A stretch of 64,000 bases of DNA from Saccharopolyspora endophytica. Lineage in GTDB: Bacteria > Actinomycetota > Actinomycetes > Mycobacteriales > Pseudonocardiaceae. This document shows, one piece after another, positions 1-7,936 of this stretch. Under the pieces are notes generated by a model. That model searched no databases, was not told the DNA's origin, and worked only from the letters and a program-made list of their open reading frames with translations. The stretch spans positions 62,001 through 126,000 of the forward strand of contig NZ_JAGPXE010000018.1 in NCBI RefSeq assembly GCF_018070075.1, in the 5' to 3' direction. Within the stretch, counting starts at the first letter, position 1. Each line of letters starts with the position of its first letter. Position numbers and translations under genes: made by a program.

Positions 1-252
1 CCGCACCTGTCGGTGAGCTTCGTGGCGCAGGCCGCGCTCGACGACGGCCTGGCCGACAAGCTCGGCCTGCGGCGCAGGCTCGCCGCGGTGCGCGAGACCC
101 GCAGCGTCACCAAGCACGACCTGCCGAACAACACGGCGCTGCCGCGGATCGAGGTCGACCCGGAGACCTTCAACATCAAGATCGACGGCGAGCGGGTCCG
201 CCCGAACCCCGTCGACACGGTCCCGCTCGCCCAGCGCTACTCGTTGTTCTGA
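1..252 (+). CDS. ureC: urease subunit alpha UreC, C-terminal end (5' truncated by window)
   Basis: These last 83 residues of the urease catalytic subunit (urea to ammonia and carbamate) run in frame from the first base. The reading includes the typical UreC tail: a TKHDLPNN segment, then LPRIEVDPETFNIKIDGE, ending in PLAQRYSLF. The nickel-binding and catalytic residues lie upstream, outside the window, as presumably do ureA and ureB. The accessory genes ureF, ureG and ureD follow at once on the same strand, which confirms the operon. The stop is followed 7-10 bases later by the next start, so translation is probably coupled. Confidence 0.95.
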   Translation, partial: PHLSVSFVAQAALDDGLADKLGLRRRLAAVRETRSVTKHDLPNNTALPRIEVDPETFNIKIDGERVRPNPVDTVPLAQRYSLF

Positions 253-262
253 GGAGTGGGTG

Positions 263-931
263 ATGGACCCGGACCTGGGAGCGATGCTCCTGGCAGATGC
301 CCGTCTCCCCACCGGCGGGCACGCGCACTCCGCCGGTCTGGAACCGGCGCTGGCGGCCGGTCTCGGCCGCGCGGAGGTCGCCGAGTACCTCCGCGCTCGA
401 CTGCGCTCGGTGGCACTGGTCGACGCCTCGGCCGCCGTGCTGACCCTGCGGGCGGCCGGGGAGCAGCACGTCCGGCTCGACGAGATCCACGACGCGCTGC
501 TGGCGCGCACGCCGACCGAGCCGGTGCGCGCGGCTTCCGCCCTGCTCGGGCGGGGGCTGGTCCGGCTCGCCGAGCGGTTGTGGCCGGACCACCCGGCCGT
601 GGCCGCGCTCGACGCGCTCGGTCCGGGGCCGCAGCGCCCCGTGGCCCTCGGCGTCGTCGCGGCCGTCATGGGGCTCGACGAGTCGCGCGTCGCGCGGGCG
701 TGCCTGTACGAGGACGCCCAGACCGTCGCGGCGGCGGCGCTGAAGCTGCTGCCCGTCGATCCCGTCGACACCGCGCGTTGGATCTGGGAATCGGCGGCGG
801 TCGTCCGCGAATCCGCGGAGATCGCCGTCGCGGTCACCTGCCCGGCCGAGATGCCCGCCGTGACCGCACCGCTGGCGGAGCACTGGGCTCTGCAGCACGA
901 GAACAGCACGAGGAGGATTTTCGTTGCCTGA
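263..931 (+). CDS. ureF: urease accessory protein UreF
   Basis: This 222-residue protein belongs to the UreF family, which acts with UreD and UreG in the cytoplasm to deliver nickel to apo-urease and regulates UreG GTPase activity. The N-terminus ([22 protein letters not shown]) is the conserved UreF opening. The rest is alanine-rich helix, as expected for this all-helical family, and the length is normal. A GAGGAG ribosome site at 251-256 precedes both GTG (260) and ATG (263); ATG 263 has the better spacing. The 3' end overlaps ureG by 8 nt. Confidence 0.93.
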   Translation: MDPDLGAMLLADARLPTGGHAHSAGLEPALAAGLGRAEVAEYLRARLRSVALVDASAAVLTLRAAGEQHVRLDEIHDALLARTPTEPVRAASALLGRGLVRLAERLWPDHPAVAALDALGPGPQRPVALGVVAAVMGLDESRVARACLYEDAQTVAAAALKLLPVDPVDTARWIWESAAVVRESAEIAVAVTCPAEMPAVTAPLAEHWALQHENSTRRIFVA

Positions 932-1622
932 ACACGAACACCGCGACAGCAGCGCTGCGTCCCGGCCGCTGCGGCTGGGGATCGCCGGGCCGGTCGGCAC
1001 CGGCAAGAGCACCCTGATCGCCACGCTGTGCCGGCAGCTCGCCGACGAGCTGGAGCTCGCGGTGGTCACCAACGACATCTACACCGACGAGGACGCCCGG
1101 ATGCTGCGCGCCGCAGGCGTTCTCCCCGTCGAGCGGATTCGCGCCGTGGAGACCGGCGCCTGCCCGCACACGGCGATCCGCGACGACGTCACCGCCAACC
1201 TCATCGCCGTGGAAGACCTGGAGCGCGCGTTCAGGCCGCTGGACGTCGTCCTCGTCGAGAGCGGTGGCGACAACCTCACGGCGACCTTCAGCCCCGCGCT
1301 GGTCGACGCCCAGATCTTCTGCATCGACGTGGCCGGTGGCGGTGACGTCGCGCGCAAGGGAGGTCCGGGCATCGAACGAGCCGACCTGCTGGTGATCAAC
1401 AAAACCGACCTCGCCGAGCACGTGGACGTGGACGTCGCCCAGATGATCACCGACGCCGAATCGGTGCGCTCGGGACTGCCCACGCTCGCGCTGTCCCGCA
1501 CGGATCCGACGGCCGTCGGTGACCTGTGCAAGTGGGTGCACCACCTCGTGGCCGAGCACCGCCGGGGCGAGCACACCGCCGTGGACCCGGGTCCGATGGC
1601 CCCGCACGTCCACCACGGGTGA
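924..1622 (+). CDS. ureG: urease accessory GTPase UreG
   Basis: UreG is a 232-residue SIMIBI-class GTPase that powers nickel insertion into urease. The P-loop GPVGTGKST is at residues 22-30 and the nickel-binding CPH motif (C80-P81-H82, within [13 protein letters not shown]) is intact. An ESGGDN segment and a guanine-specificity NKTD motif follow. It starts at TTG 924, which is preceded by AGGAGG at 911-916. The 8-nt overlap with ureF suggests translational coupling. There is no His-rich N-terminal nickel-storage tail of the kind seen in some UreG or HypB proteins, only a few His residues at each end. Confidence 0.96.
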   Translation: MPEHEHRDSSAASRPLRLGIAGPVGTGKSTLIATLCRQLADELELAVVTNDIYTDEDARMLRAAGVLPVERIRAVETGACPHTAIRDDVTANLIAVEDLERAFRPLDVVLVESGGDNLTATFSPALVDAQIFCIDVAGGGDVARKGGPGIERADLLVINKTDLAEHVDVDVAQMITDAESVRSGLPTLALSRTDPTAVGDLCKWVHHLVAEHRRGEHTAVDPGPMAPHVHHG

Positions 1623-1629
1623 TCGCGCG

Positions 1630-2427
1630 ATGGCAACGGTGTCGATCGAACTCGTCGACGGCGTCGCGCGGGCCACGGTCCTGCAGGCGGGGGATCACCT
1701 GCGCCCCCGCCTGCTCGGGATCGACGGACCGCGCGTGCGCATCGCGCTCGTCGGCGTGTGCGCCACCCTGCTCGCCGGAGACGACCTCCGACTGGAGATC
1801 TCGGTCGGCAGCGGCGTGCACCTCGAACTCGTCGAGCCCTCGGGCGTGGTCGCCTACGACGCGCGGGGCGGTCACCAGAGCTGGGCCGCCGACGTGCACG
1901 TCGCAACCGCAGGCTCGCTCGTCTGGGACGCGGCTCCGTTCGTGGTCGCGGGCGGTGCCGACGTGGACCGGCGCACCGGCATCGTCCTGGACGACGGCGC
2001 GGTGGCCCTGCTGTCGGAAACCCTGGTGCTCGGGCGCAGCGGCGAAGAGGGAGGTCGGTTGCGCTCGACGATGCGGTGCGCCCTGGCCGGCCGCGACCTG
2101 CTGATCGAGGAGCTCGACCTGCGCTCGCCCGAGCTGAGGAAGGCGCCGGGGATCCTCGGCGACTGCCGGGTGCTCGCCACCGCCGCGCTGCTCGGCGCCC
2201 GTCCGGACGAGCGGGTCTCCCCGCCGGAGACGCCGCTCGCGGGTCCCGGGTCCATCGCCCGCTCGCTCGCCCCGCACGCGCACAGCGCCGACGAGGCCCT
2301 GCGGGGCACGTGGGACCGCTGGCGGAGCTTCGTCGCCTCCAGCACCGCTCCTGAACCCGGTGGGGAGGACGGCGAGGGCGATCCGCGTGAGAACCCCGAT
2401 CGGGCCGGTGCCTTCAGCGTGATCTGA
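1630..2427 (+). CDS. ureD: urease accessory protein UreD (UreH)
   Basis: This 265-residue protein is the UreD/UreH scaffold that binds apo-urease and UreF/UreG during nickel centre assembly. Family features are the early VRIALVGVCATLLAGDDLRLEISVGSGVHLELVEPSGVVAYDA-type beta-rich stretch (about residues 35-80), LSETLVLGRSGE, and a C-terminal RVLATAALLGARP segment. It is close to the usual UreD length. It starts at ATG 1630, 7 bases after the ureG stop, so it completes the C-F-G-D order typical of actinobacterial urease operons. It converges on the DUF1028 gene, with the two stops 7 bases apart. Confidence 0.9.
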   Translation: MATVSIELVDGVARATVLQAGDHLRPRLLGIDGPRVRIALVGVCATLLAGDDLRLEISVGSGVHLELVEPSGVVAYDARGGHQSWAADVHVATAGSLVWDAAPFVVAGGADVDRRTGIVLDDGAVALLSETLVLGRSGEEGGRLRSTMRCALAGRDLLIEELDLRSPELRKAPGILGDCRVLATAALLGARPDERVSPPETPLAGPGSIARSLAPHAHSADEALRGTWDRWRSFVASSTAPEPGGEDGEGDPRENPDRAGAFSVI

Positions 2428-2434
2428 GGTCCGC

Positions 2435-3139
2435 TCAGCGCGCGGGATCGTCGTCCGGGAGGCCGAGCAGCTCGTGGAACCTGCCGTGCGGGTTCGCCCT
2501 CGTCGGGAGCGCTTCGACGAACGGCAGCAGCTCTCGCTTCGCGACCTCGTAGACCCTGCGCAGCTCGGCCACGGGTTCGGGGTGGTCGTCCACGCGCAGG
2601 TCGAGGTACGGGTACGGCTCTCCGCTGCTCACCCGCAGCGCCGCGCTCTGCTTGCCGCGCCTGTCCCCACCGGCCCGCTGGCCGGCTTCCAGGGACAGCA
2701 GCAGCCGTTCGTGCAGCGGCTCGTCGGCGGTGGCCTCGAACGATTCGACCATGGCGTCGATCGTCCGGCCGTCGACGAGCATGTTGCCCGCGACCGCGAA
2801 TCCCGGTCCCGTCCGGTGGCCGCTCCACGGATGCGTCTCGGTCCCGGTGTGAGCGGCCGAACCGCCGTGCCTGTCCACGATGGACACCTGACGGGAATCC
2901 GCACCGGGGTCGGCGTCCAGGAGCCGGCGCAACGTCTGCTCCGCGGAGTGCTCTTCGAGCAGCTCCAGGCCGTCGACGCCGAGCAGCGGGTTGATCAGCG
3001 CCTGGGTGGCCACGCTGCCCGAGGCCGCGTCGGTGAACACCGCCAACGCCCCGATGGCGGGCATGCGCGTGCTGACCGCGACTCCCGCCCGCCCGGAGGC
3101 GACGTCGTAGGCGGCGATCGAGAAGGTACCCACGTGCAC
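2435..3139 (-). CDS. DUF1028 family protein (Ntn-hydrolase-like)
   Basis: This 234-residue protein belongs to DUF1028, an uncharacterised family with an Ntn-hydrolase-like fold. Recognisable features are the N-terminal HVGTFSIAAYD, GVAVSTRMPAIGA, the TQALINPLLG block and the GFAVAGNMLVDG block. No signal peptide is visible, so it is probably cytoplasmic. It lies 41 bp downstream of the IclR-type regulator gene and is probably co-transcribed with it. Upstream genes encode an MHS transporter and, divergently, acyl-CoA enzymes, which suggests a hydrolytic or salvage role in catabolism. A second DUF1028 gene is at 13151-13831. The reaction is unknown. Confidence 0.85.
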   Translation of the reverse strand: MHVGTFSIAAYDVASGRAGVAVSTRMPAIGALAVFTDAASGSVATQALINPLLGVDGLELLEEHSAEQTLRRLLDADPGADSRQVSIVDRHGGSAAHTGTETHPWSGHRTGPGFAVAGNMLVDGRTIDAMVESFEATADEPLHERLLLSLEAGQRAGGDRRGKQSAALRVSSGEPYPYLDLRVDDHPEPVAELRRVYEVAKRELLPFVEALPTRANPHGRFHELLGLPDDDPAR

Positions 3140-3180
3140 GGTGCGCTCCCTGCGGGGTTCGGGGGTTTCTTCGCGCTCGC

Positions 3181-3936
3181 TCAGCGGCCGGCGAGGCGTT
3201 CGGAGACTTCGTGGCCGGCGGCCTTGGTGGCTTCGGCGATGTCGGTGACGACGTCGCCGAGCCGGGAGGTCGGGCCTGCCAGGGCGAGGGCCGCCACGAC
3301 GCGACCCTTGTCGAAGACCGGTGCTCCGACCCCGGTGATGTCGGGCAGCGTCTCACCGCGGTTGATCGCGACCCCGGCCTTCGCGACCTCGTCGAGCTCG
3401 CGGCGGACCTGGTCGAGGCGCGGCACGTCGTCGAGGTGGCCGGTCAGGTAGTTCTCCCGGAACCGCTCCGTGCCGAAGGCCAGCAGGCACTTGCCCGAGC
3501 TGGTCGGGTAAAGCGGACGCCGGACGCGCAGCGGAGCGGAGTAGCGGATGGGCTGCGTGGATTCGATGGCGTCGGTGTAGACGAGAGAGCTCCCGACCGG
3601 GGAGGCCAGCATGACGGTCTCGTTGAACTGGCGGTGCAACTCCTCCATGGCCGCGCGGGCGGCTTCGGCGACCGTGGGCGGTGCCGCGGCGAGCAGGGCG
3701 CTGATCGCCGGGCCGATCGTGTAGGCGCCGCCCTGCTCGCGCAGGTAACCGTCGGCGACCAGGCCCTTGACCAGGCCGTGCAGCGAGGACCGGGGTGCGT
3801 CCAGCTCGGTGGCGAGCTCGGACAGTCGCACCCCGGACCGGCGCGATGCGGCGAGTTCGAGGATGGTGGTGATCCGCGAAACGGTCCGGTGCGCTTTGGC
3901 TGCTCCCGATTCGGCAAGTGGCACTGCGTTCCCCAT
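3181..3936 (-). CDS. IclR family transcriptional regulator
   Basis: This 251-residue regulator has an N-terminal winged helix-turn-helix (about residues 20-80, LSELATELDAPRSSLHGLVKGLVADGYL) followed by the IclR effector-binding GAF-like domain (AMEELHRQFNETVML, YTDAIESTQPIRY, LYPTSSGKCLLA, GVAINRGE). It sits between a transporter gene and a DUF1028 gene on the same strand. Its start lies inside the extended reading frame of the transporter. The likely targets are the two similar 16-bp inverted repeats at 5381-5396 and 5497-5512 in the divergent transporter/acyl-CoA dehydrogenase promoter region. The effector is unknown; an acyl acid or CoA-pathway intermediate is an inference from the neighbours. 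Confidence 0.92.
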   Translation of the reverse strand: MGNAVPLAESGAAKAHRTVSRITTILELAASRRSGVRLSELATELDAPRSSLHGLVKGLVADGYLREQGGAYTIGPAISALLAAAPPTVAEAARAAMEELHRQFNETVMLASPVGSSLVYTDAIESTQPIRYSAPLRVRRPLYPTSSGKCLLAFGTERFRENYLTGHLDDVPRLDQVRRELDEVAKAGVAINRGETLPDITGVGAPVFDKGRVVAALALAGPTSRLGDVVTDIAEATKAAGHEVSERLAGR

Positions 3937-5321
3937 CGTGTTGACCGACCCCGGCTGGTGTCGAACTTACCGCCGGTGGTCCAGGCCCTGCCGCCCACTG
4001 CTTCGGCGATCCGCGCCTCGTCGGCCTCGACGGTCTTGATCTGGTCGAACAGCGCGCCCGCGGCGATGAGCGCGGCTCCGCCGACGAACATCAGCGACAC
4101 CGCCCAGGTGGCGTGCCCGGGCGTGGCCGTGACGAGGGCGAGCGCGGCCACCGGGGCGAGCCCGCCGGAGAAGGCGCCGCCGACCTCCCGACCGGTTCCC
4201 AGCCCGGACACCCGGGTCCGCGTCGGGAACTGCTGCGAGAGGAACGCGCCCTGGGCGCTGAGCATCGCGGGCACCACGATGCCGGTGGCGAGGATGAGCG
4301 CGATCCAGATCGCCACGTGCTGCCCGGAGTCCAGCAACCAGAAGAACGGGAAGGCCAGTGCCGCGGTGGCCAGCGCGCCCACCAGGATGACCGCCTTGGC
4401 GCCGACGAAGTCGCAGATCCGGCCGGCGATCGGCACCGTGATGATGGCGCAGGCACTGGCCAGCGTGATGCCGAAAGCGCCGACGTTGGCGGGCACGTCG
4501 CGGAACGTGGTCAGGTAGGACAGCGAGAAGGTCTTGAAGATGTAGCTGACCCCGTTGTAGCCCAGGGTGACCGCCATGACCACGGCGAGACCGCGCCAGT
4601 TCGACCGCAGCAGCGAGCGCAGCGGCTTGGCCTTCGCGCCGGCCTGCGCCGTGCGGGCCGCCTTCTCGAACTCCGGGGTCTCGGGCATCTGGCGTCGCAC
4701 CCAGAAACCGAGTCCTGCCAAGGCGAAGGTCGCCACGAACGGAATCCGCCATCCCCAGTCGAGGAGGAACTCCTCGCTCAAGCTGGTCAGCACGGTGACG
4801 GTGAGCGAGGACGCGAACAGCCCGATGTTGACGCCCAAGGCGGGCAAGGAGCTCTGCCGCCCGCGGGTTCTCGCGTCGGCGTGCTCGTAGGCCACCGCGG
4901 TCGCGCTGCCCAGCTCGGCCCCGGCGCCCAGCCCCTGGAGCAGGCGCAGCACCACCAGCAGGATCGGCGCGATGAGGCCCACCGAGGAGTAGGTCGGCAG
5001 CAGGCCGATGAGTCCGGAGGAGATGCCCATCAGCAGGAAGGTGGCTGACAGCACGGTCTTCCGGCCGAACTTGTCGCCGATCAGGCCGAAGGCGATGCCG
5101 CCGAAGGGGCGGGCGAGGAAGCCGACCGCGAAGGTGGCCATCGAGGCCAAGGTCGCCGTGGTCGGGTTGCTCGCGGGGAAGAACAGCTTGCCGAAGACCA
5201 GCGCGGCCATCGAGGCGTAGAGGTAGAAGTCGAACCACTCCAGTGCTGAGCCGATCACCACCGCGGGCCCGACGGCCTTGCGGGAGGACGGATCTGGCGG
5301 TGCGGCGTTGTTCAGCGTCAT
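3444..5321 (-). CDS. MFS transporter, metabolite:H+ symporter type, with run-on 3' end
   Basis: This is a major-facilitator permease of the MHS (ProP/KgtP/ShiA-like) group with about 12 membrane segments. Hallmarks are SALEWFDFYLYASMAALVFGKLFF at the N-terminus, GDKFGRK between TM2 and TM3, LLQGLGAGAELGSA, and a DWGWRIPF segment after TM6. The start is ATG 5321. The recognisable transporter ends about residue 450 (near 3970). The frame has no stop there and runs on to 3444, overlapping the iclR gene by 493 nt in a different frame and giving a nominal 625 residues. In an adjacent frame a TAA occurs at 3967-3969, exactly where the protein should end, so a natural or sequencing frameshift near 3970-4000 is likely. 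The substrate is probably an organic acid. Confidence 0.85.
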   Translation of the reverse strand: MTLNNAAPPDPSSRKAVGPAVVIGSALEWFDFYLYASMAALVFGKLFFPASNPTTATLASMATFAVGFLARPFGGIAFGLIGDKFGRKTVLSATFLLMGISSGLIGLLPTYSSVGLIAPILLVVLRLLQGLGAGAELGSATAVAYEHADARTRGRQSSLPALGVNIGLFASSLTVTVLTSLSEEFLLDWGWRIPFVATFALAGLGFWVRRQMPETPEFEKAARTAQAGAKAKPLRSLLRSNWRGLAVVMAVTLGYNGVSYIFKTFSLSYLTTFRDVPANVGAFGITLASACAIITVPIAGRICDFVGAKAVILVGALATAALAFPFFWLLDSGQHVAIWIALILATGIVVPAMLSAQGAFLSQQFPTRTRVSGLGTGREVGGAFSGGLAPVAALALVTATPGHATWAVSLMFVGGAALIAAGALFDQIKTVEADEARIAEAVGGRAWTTGGKFDTSRGRSTRWGTQCHLPNREQPKRTGPFRGSPPSSNSPHRAGPGCDCPSSPPSWTHPGPRCTAWSRAWSPTVTCASRAAPTRSARRSAPCSPRHRPRSPKPPARPWRSCTASSTRPSCWPPRSGALSSTPTPSNPRSPSATPLRCASGVRFTRPARASACWPSARSGSGRTT

Positions 5322-5380
5322 TGCTCGAATCCTCTTCGACGGTGGTGCTCGCGGAGATCGCGTGAGAAGCCGCGCGGGGC

Positions 5381-5396
5381 GTTCGTAAATACCAAC
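5381..5396. promoter_or_regulatory. candidate IclR-type operator, copy 1
   Basis: GTTCGTAAATACCAAC, an imperfect inverted repeat, lies 60 bp upstream of the transporter start. It matches copy 2 at 5497-5512 in 14 of 16 positions. The pair sits in the divergent promoter region of the transporter and acyl-CoA dehydrogenase genes next to an IclR regulator gene. Assignment to that regulator is inference. Confidence 0.6.
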
Positions 5397-5496
5397 GAGG
5401 CGTCGCAATCGGGAACATAAGAAGTGAAACGAGTCACTGTCAAGCGGTTGACAGCGCCGCCGCCGCGGAAGAGTCTATTCCCATATCAGTTGTGAT

Positions 5497-5512
5497 GTTC
5501 GCAAATACGAAC
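5497..5512. promoter_or_regulatory. candidate IclR-type operator, copy 2
   Basis: GTTCGCAAATACGAAC has perfect 5-bp arms (GTTCG/CGAAC) around a 6-nt AT-rich centre. It lies 15 bp upstream of the acyl-CoA dehydrogenase start and just upstream of its ribosome site, a position suited to repression of that gene. It is a near copy of the element at 5381-5396. Confidence 0.62.
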
Positions 5513-5527
5513 ACGAAAGGCCGGGGC

Positions 5528-6694
5528 ATGCACTTCGAACTGTCCGAGGACCAGGCGAATCTCAGGGCGGGAGCGCGGGAACTGGCTCGCAGCTTCTCCG
5601 ACGACTACTGGGCCGGCTGCGACGCGGACACCCGGTTCCCGTGGGAGTTCTACAACGCCTTCGCCGAGGGCGGCTGGCTCGGCATCGCCATCCCCGAGCA
5701 GTACGGCGGTGGCGGGCTCGGAGTCCTCGAAGCCGCGCTGCTGCTGGAGGAGGTGGCCGCCTCCGGTGCCGGGATGAACGGGTGCAGCACCATGCACCTG
5801 ACCATCTTCGGGCTGAACACGATCGTCAAGCACGGCAGCGAGCAGCTGCGCGAGGAGGTCCTGCCCGCTGCCGCGGACGGCTCGCTGCACGTCTGCTTCG
5901 GGGTCACCGAACCCGACGCGGGCACCGACACCACCCGCATCTCGACCTTCGCCGAGCGCGTCGACGGCGGCTACCGGATCAACGGCCGCAAGGTGTGGAT
6001 CACCAAGGCGGGCGACTCGCAGAAGATGGTGCTCATCGCGCGGACCACGCGGCGCGAGGACGTGTCCCGGCCGACCGACGGCATGTCGCTGTTCCTCATC
6101 GACATCGACCCCGAGCGCGTGCACCTGAGCCCGATCCCCAAGCTCGGCCGCAACGCGGTCTCCTCCTACGAGGTGGTCATCGACGACCTGTTCGTGCCGG
6201 AGAGCGCGCGGATCGGAGCCGAAGGCGACGGTTTCCGGTACCTCCTGGACGGTCTCAACCCGGAGCGGATCCTGCTGGCGCACGAGGCGCTCGGCATCGG
6301 CCGCGCGGCGCTGGACAAGGCCGTGCGCTACGCCCAGGAGCGCGTCGTCTTCGACCGGCCGATCGGCCAGAACCAGGGGATCGCCTTCCCGCTCGCCGAG
6401 GCCGCGACCCGGCTCGACGCCGCCGAGCTCATGGCGCGCAACGCCGCCTGGCGCTACGACCAGGGGTTGTCGTGCGGGAAGGAGGCGAACATGGCGAAGT
6501 GGTTGTGCGCCGACGCCGGTTTCCACGCCGCCGACCAGGCGATCCAGACCCACGGCGGCATGGGCTACGCCCGGGAGTACCACGTGGAGCGCTACTTCCG
6601 GGAGTCGCGGATCCTCCGGCTCGCCCCGGTCAGCCAGGAGATGGTCCTGAACTACGTGTCCCACCACGTCCTCGGCCTGCCCAAGTCCTACTGA
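5528..6694 (+). CDS. acyl-CoA dehydrogenase
   Basis: This 388-residue FAD-dependent dehydrogenase should form the alpha,beta double bond of an acyl-CoA and pass electrons to ETF. Family motifs are present: IPEQYGGGGLG, CFGVTEPDAGTDTTRI, a KVWITKAGDS FAD-contact segment, RPIGQNQGIAFPLAEA and THGGMGYAREYHVERYFRE. At the usual medium-chain catalytic glutamate position near the C-terminus (the YEGT motif) this protein reads LAPVS. A glutamate at residue 246 (LNPERI) matches the alternative catalytic position of isovaleryl-CoA and long-chain dehydrogenases. ATG 5528 has GAAAGG 7 bases upstream. It is followed after 24 bp by a CaiB-type CoA transferase, so the substrate is probably activated by CoA transfer. 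Confidence 0.93.
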   Translation: MHFELSEDQANLRAGARELARSFSDDYWAGCDADTRFPWEFYNAFAEGGWLGIAIPEQYGGGGLGVLEAALLLEEVAASGAGMNGCSTMHLTIFGLNTIVKHGSEQLREEVLPAAADGSLHVCFGVTEPDAGTDTTRISTFAERVDGGYRINGRKVWITKAGDSQKMVLIARTTRREDVSRPTDGMSLFLIDIDPERVHLSPIPKLGRNAVSSYEVVIDDLFVPESARIGAEGDGFRYLLDGLNPERILLAHEALGIGRAALDKAVRYAQERVVFDRPIGQNQGIAFPLAEAATRLDAAELMARNAAWRYDQGLSCGKEANMAKWLCADAGFHAADQAIQTHGGMGYAREYHVERYFRESRILRLAPVSQEMVLNYVSHHVLGLPKSY

Positions 6695-6718
6695 GCGCGC
6701 AGACGAACAGGATCACCG

Positions 6719-7930
6719 ATGACCACACCTGAACCCACGGGCAGCCTCCGCGGTCTGCGCGTCCTCGACCTGTCCCGGATCCTCGCCGGGCCGCTGTGCG
6801 CGCAGATGCTCGCCGACCACGGCGCCGAGGTGATCAAGGTCGAGCCCCCGGCCGGCGACGACACCCGCACCTGGGGGCCGCCGTTCGTCACCGAGTCGAT
6901 GAGCGCCTACCACGCCGGGATCAACCGCAACAAGGCCAACATCTGCCTGGACCTGACCGAGCCGGAGGGCCGGCGGCTGCTCGGCGAACTGCTCGCCGGA
7001 GCCGACGTCGTCGTGGAGAACTTCAAGACGGGCACGCTGGCCAAGTGGGGCTTCTCCGACGAGGTGATCGGCACGCGCTTCCCGCAGCTCGTGCACTGCC
7101 GCATCACCGGTTTCGGCACCGGCGGGCCGAGGGGGTCGGATCCCGGCTACGACGCGATCCTGCAGGCCTACGGCGGGTTGATGAGCATCAACGGCGAGCG
7201 GACCGGTCCGCCGCTGCGGGTCGGCGTGCCGATCGTCGACATGGTGACCGGCATCTACGCCTTCTCCGGCATCCTGCTGGCGCTGCACGACCGGCGCACC
7301 ACCGGACGCGGCCAGCTGGTGGACTGCGCCCTCCTGGACACCGCCGTGTCGTTGCTGCACCCGCACTCCTCGGCGTGGCTGGCCTCCGGGAAGACCCCGC
7401 AGCGCACCGGCTCGGCGCACCCCTCGATCGCCCCGTACGACACCTTCGAAGCGGCGGACGGGCTGATCTTCATCAGCGGCGGGAACGACCGCCAGTTCCA
7501 GACCCTGGTGGACGTGCTGGGGGCACCGGCGCTCGCCGAGGACCCCAGGTTCACGACCAACGCCGACCGGGTGGGCAACATCGCCGCGCTGCGCGAGCTG
7601 CTGGCCGAGCCGATCAGCACCAGGAAGCGCCACGAGCTCAGCGAGGCTCTGGTGGGCCGGGGCGTTCCCGCCACCCCGGTGCACCACGTCGGCGAAGCGC
7701 TGACCGATCCGCAGGTCAGGCACCGGGAGATGGTCGTCGAGCGCGACGACTACCGCGGCATCGGCCTTCCCATCAAGCTCGGCAGAACTCCCGGCACCGT
7801 CCGGTCGGCGCCGCGCGAGCAGGGCACCGACACCCGGCGCATCCTCGCCTCGCTCGGGTGCAGCGAGGAGCAGATCACCGCGCTCATCGACGCCGACATC
7901 GCTCTCGGTGCGGGCGGTGACGGGACGTAG
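6719..7930 (+). CDS. CaiB/BaiF family (class III) CoA-transferase
   Basis: This 403-residue class III CoA-transferase moves CoA between an acyl-CoA and a free acid. The N-terminal GLRVLDLSRILAGPLCAQMLADHGAEVIKVE, the NRNKANICLDL block, the VVENFKTGTLAKWG block and the RITGFG segment are classic for the family. The conserved catalytic aspartate region is present in GQLVDCALLDTAVSLL. It is co-directional with the acyl-CoA dehydrogenase (24-bp gap), so the two probably activate and then oxidise the same carboxylic acid. The 3' end converges on the next IclR gene with a 6-bp gap. The particular acid cannot be inferred. Confidence 0.93.
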   Translation: MTTPEPTGSLRGLRVLDLSRILAGPLCAQMLADHGAEVIKVEPPAGDDTRTWGPPFVTESMSAYHAGINRNKANICLDLTEPEGRRLLGELLAGADVVVENFKTGTLAKWGFSDEVIGTRFPQLVHCRITGFGTGGPRGSDPGYDAILQAYGGLMSINGERTGPPLRVGVPIVDMVTGIYAFSGILLALHDRRTTGRGQLVDCALLDTAVSLLHPHSSAWLASGKTPQRTGSAHPSIAPYDTFEAADGLIFISGGNDRQFQTLVDVLGAPALAEDPRFTTNADRVGNIAALRELLAEPISTRKRHELSEALVGRGVPATPVHHVGEALTDPQVRHREMVVERDDYRGIGLPIKLGRTPGTVRSAPREQGTDTRRILASLGCSEEQITALIDADIALGAGGDGT

Positions 7931-7936
7931 GCGCGC

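Noticed and set aside
176-1078. Long open frames antisense or out of frame to ure genes
   Set aside because: High-GC third positions open the other frames; these have Arg/Gly/His-rich compositions and no family motifs.
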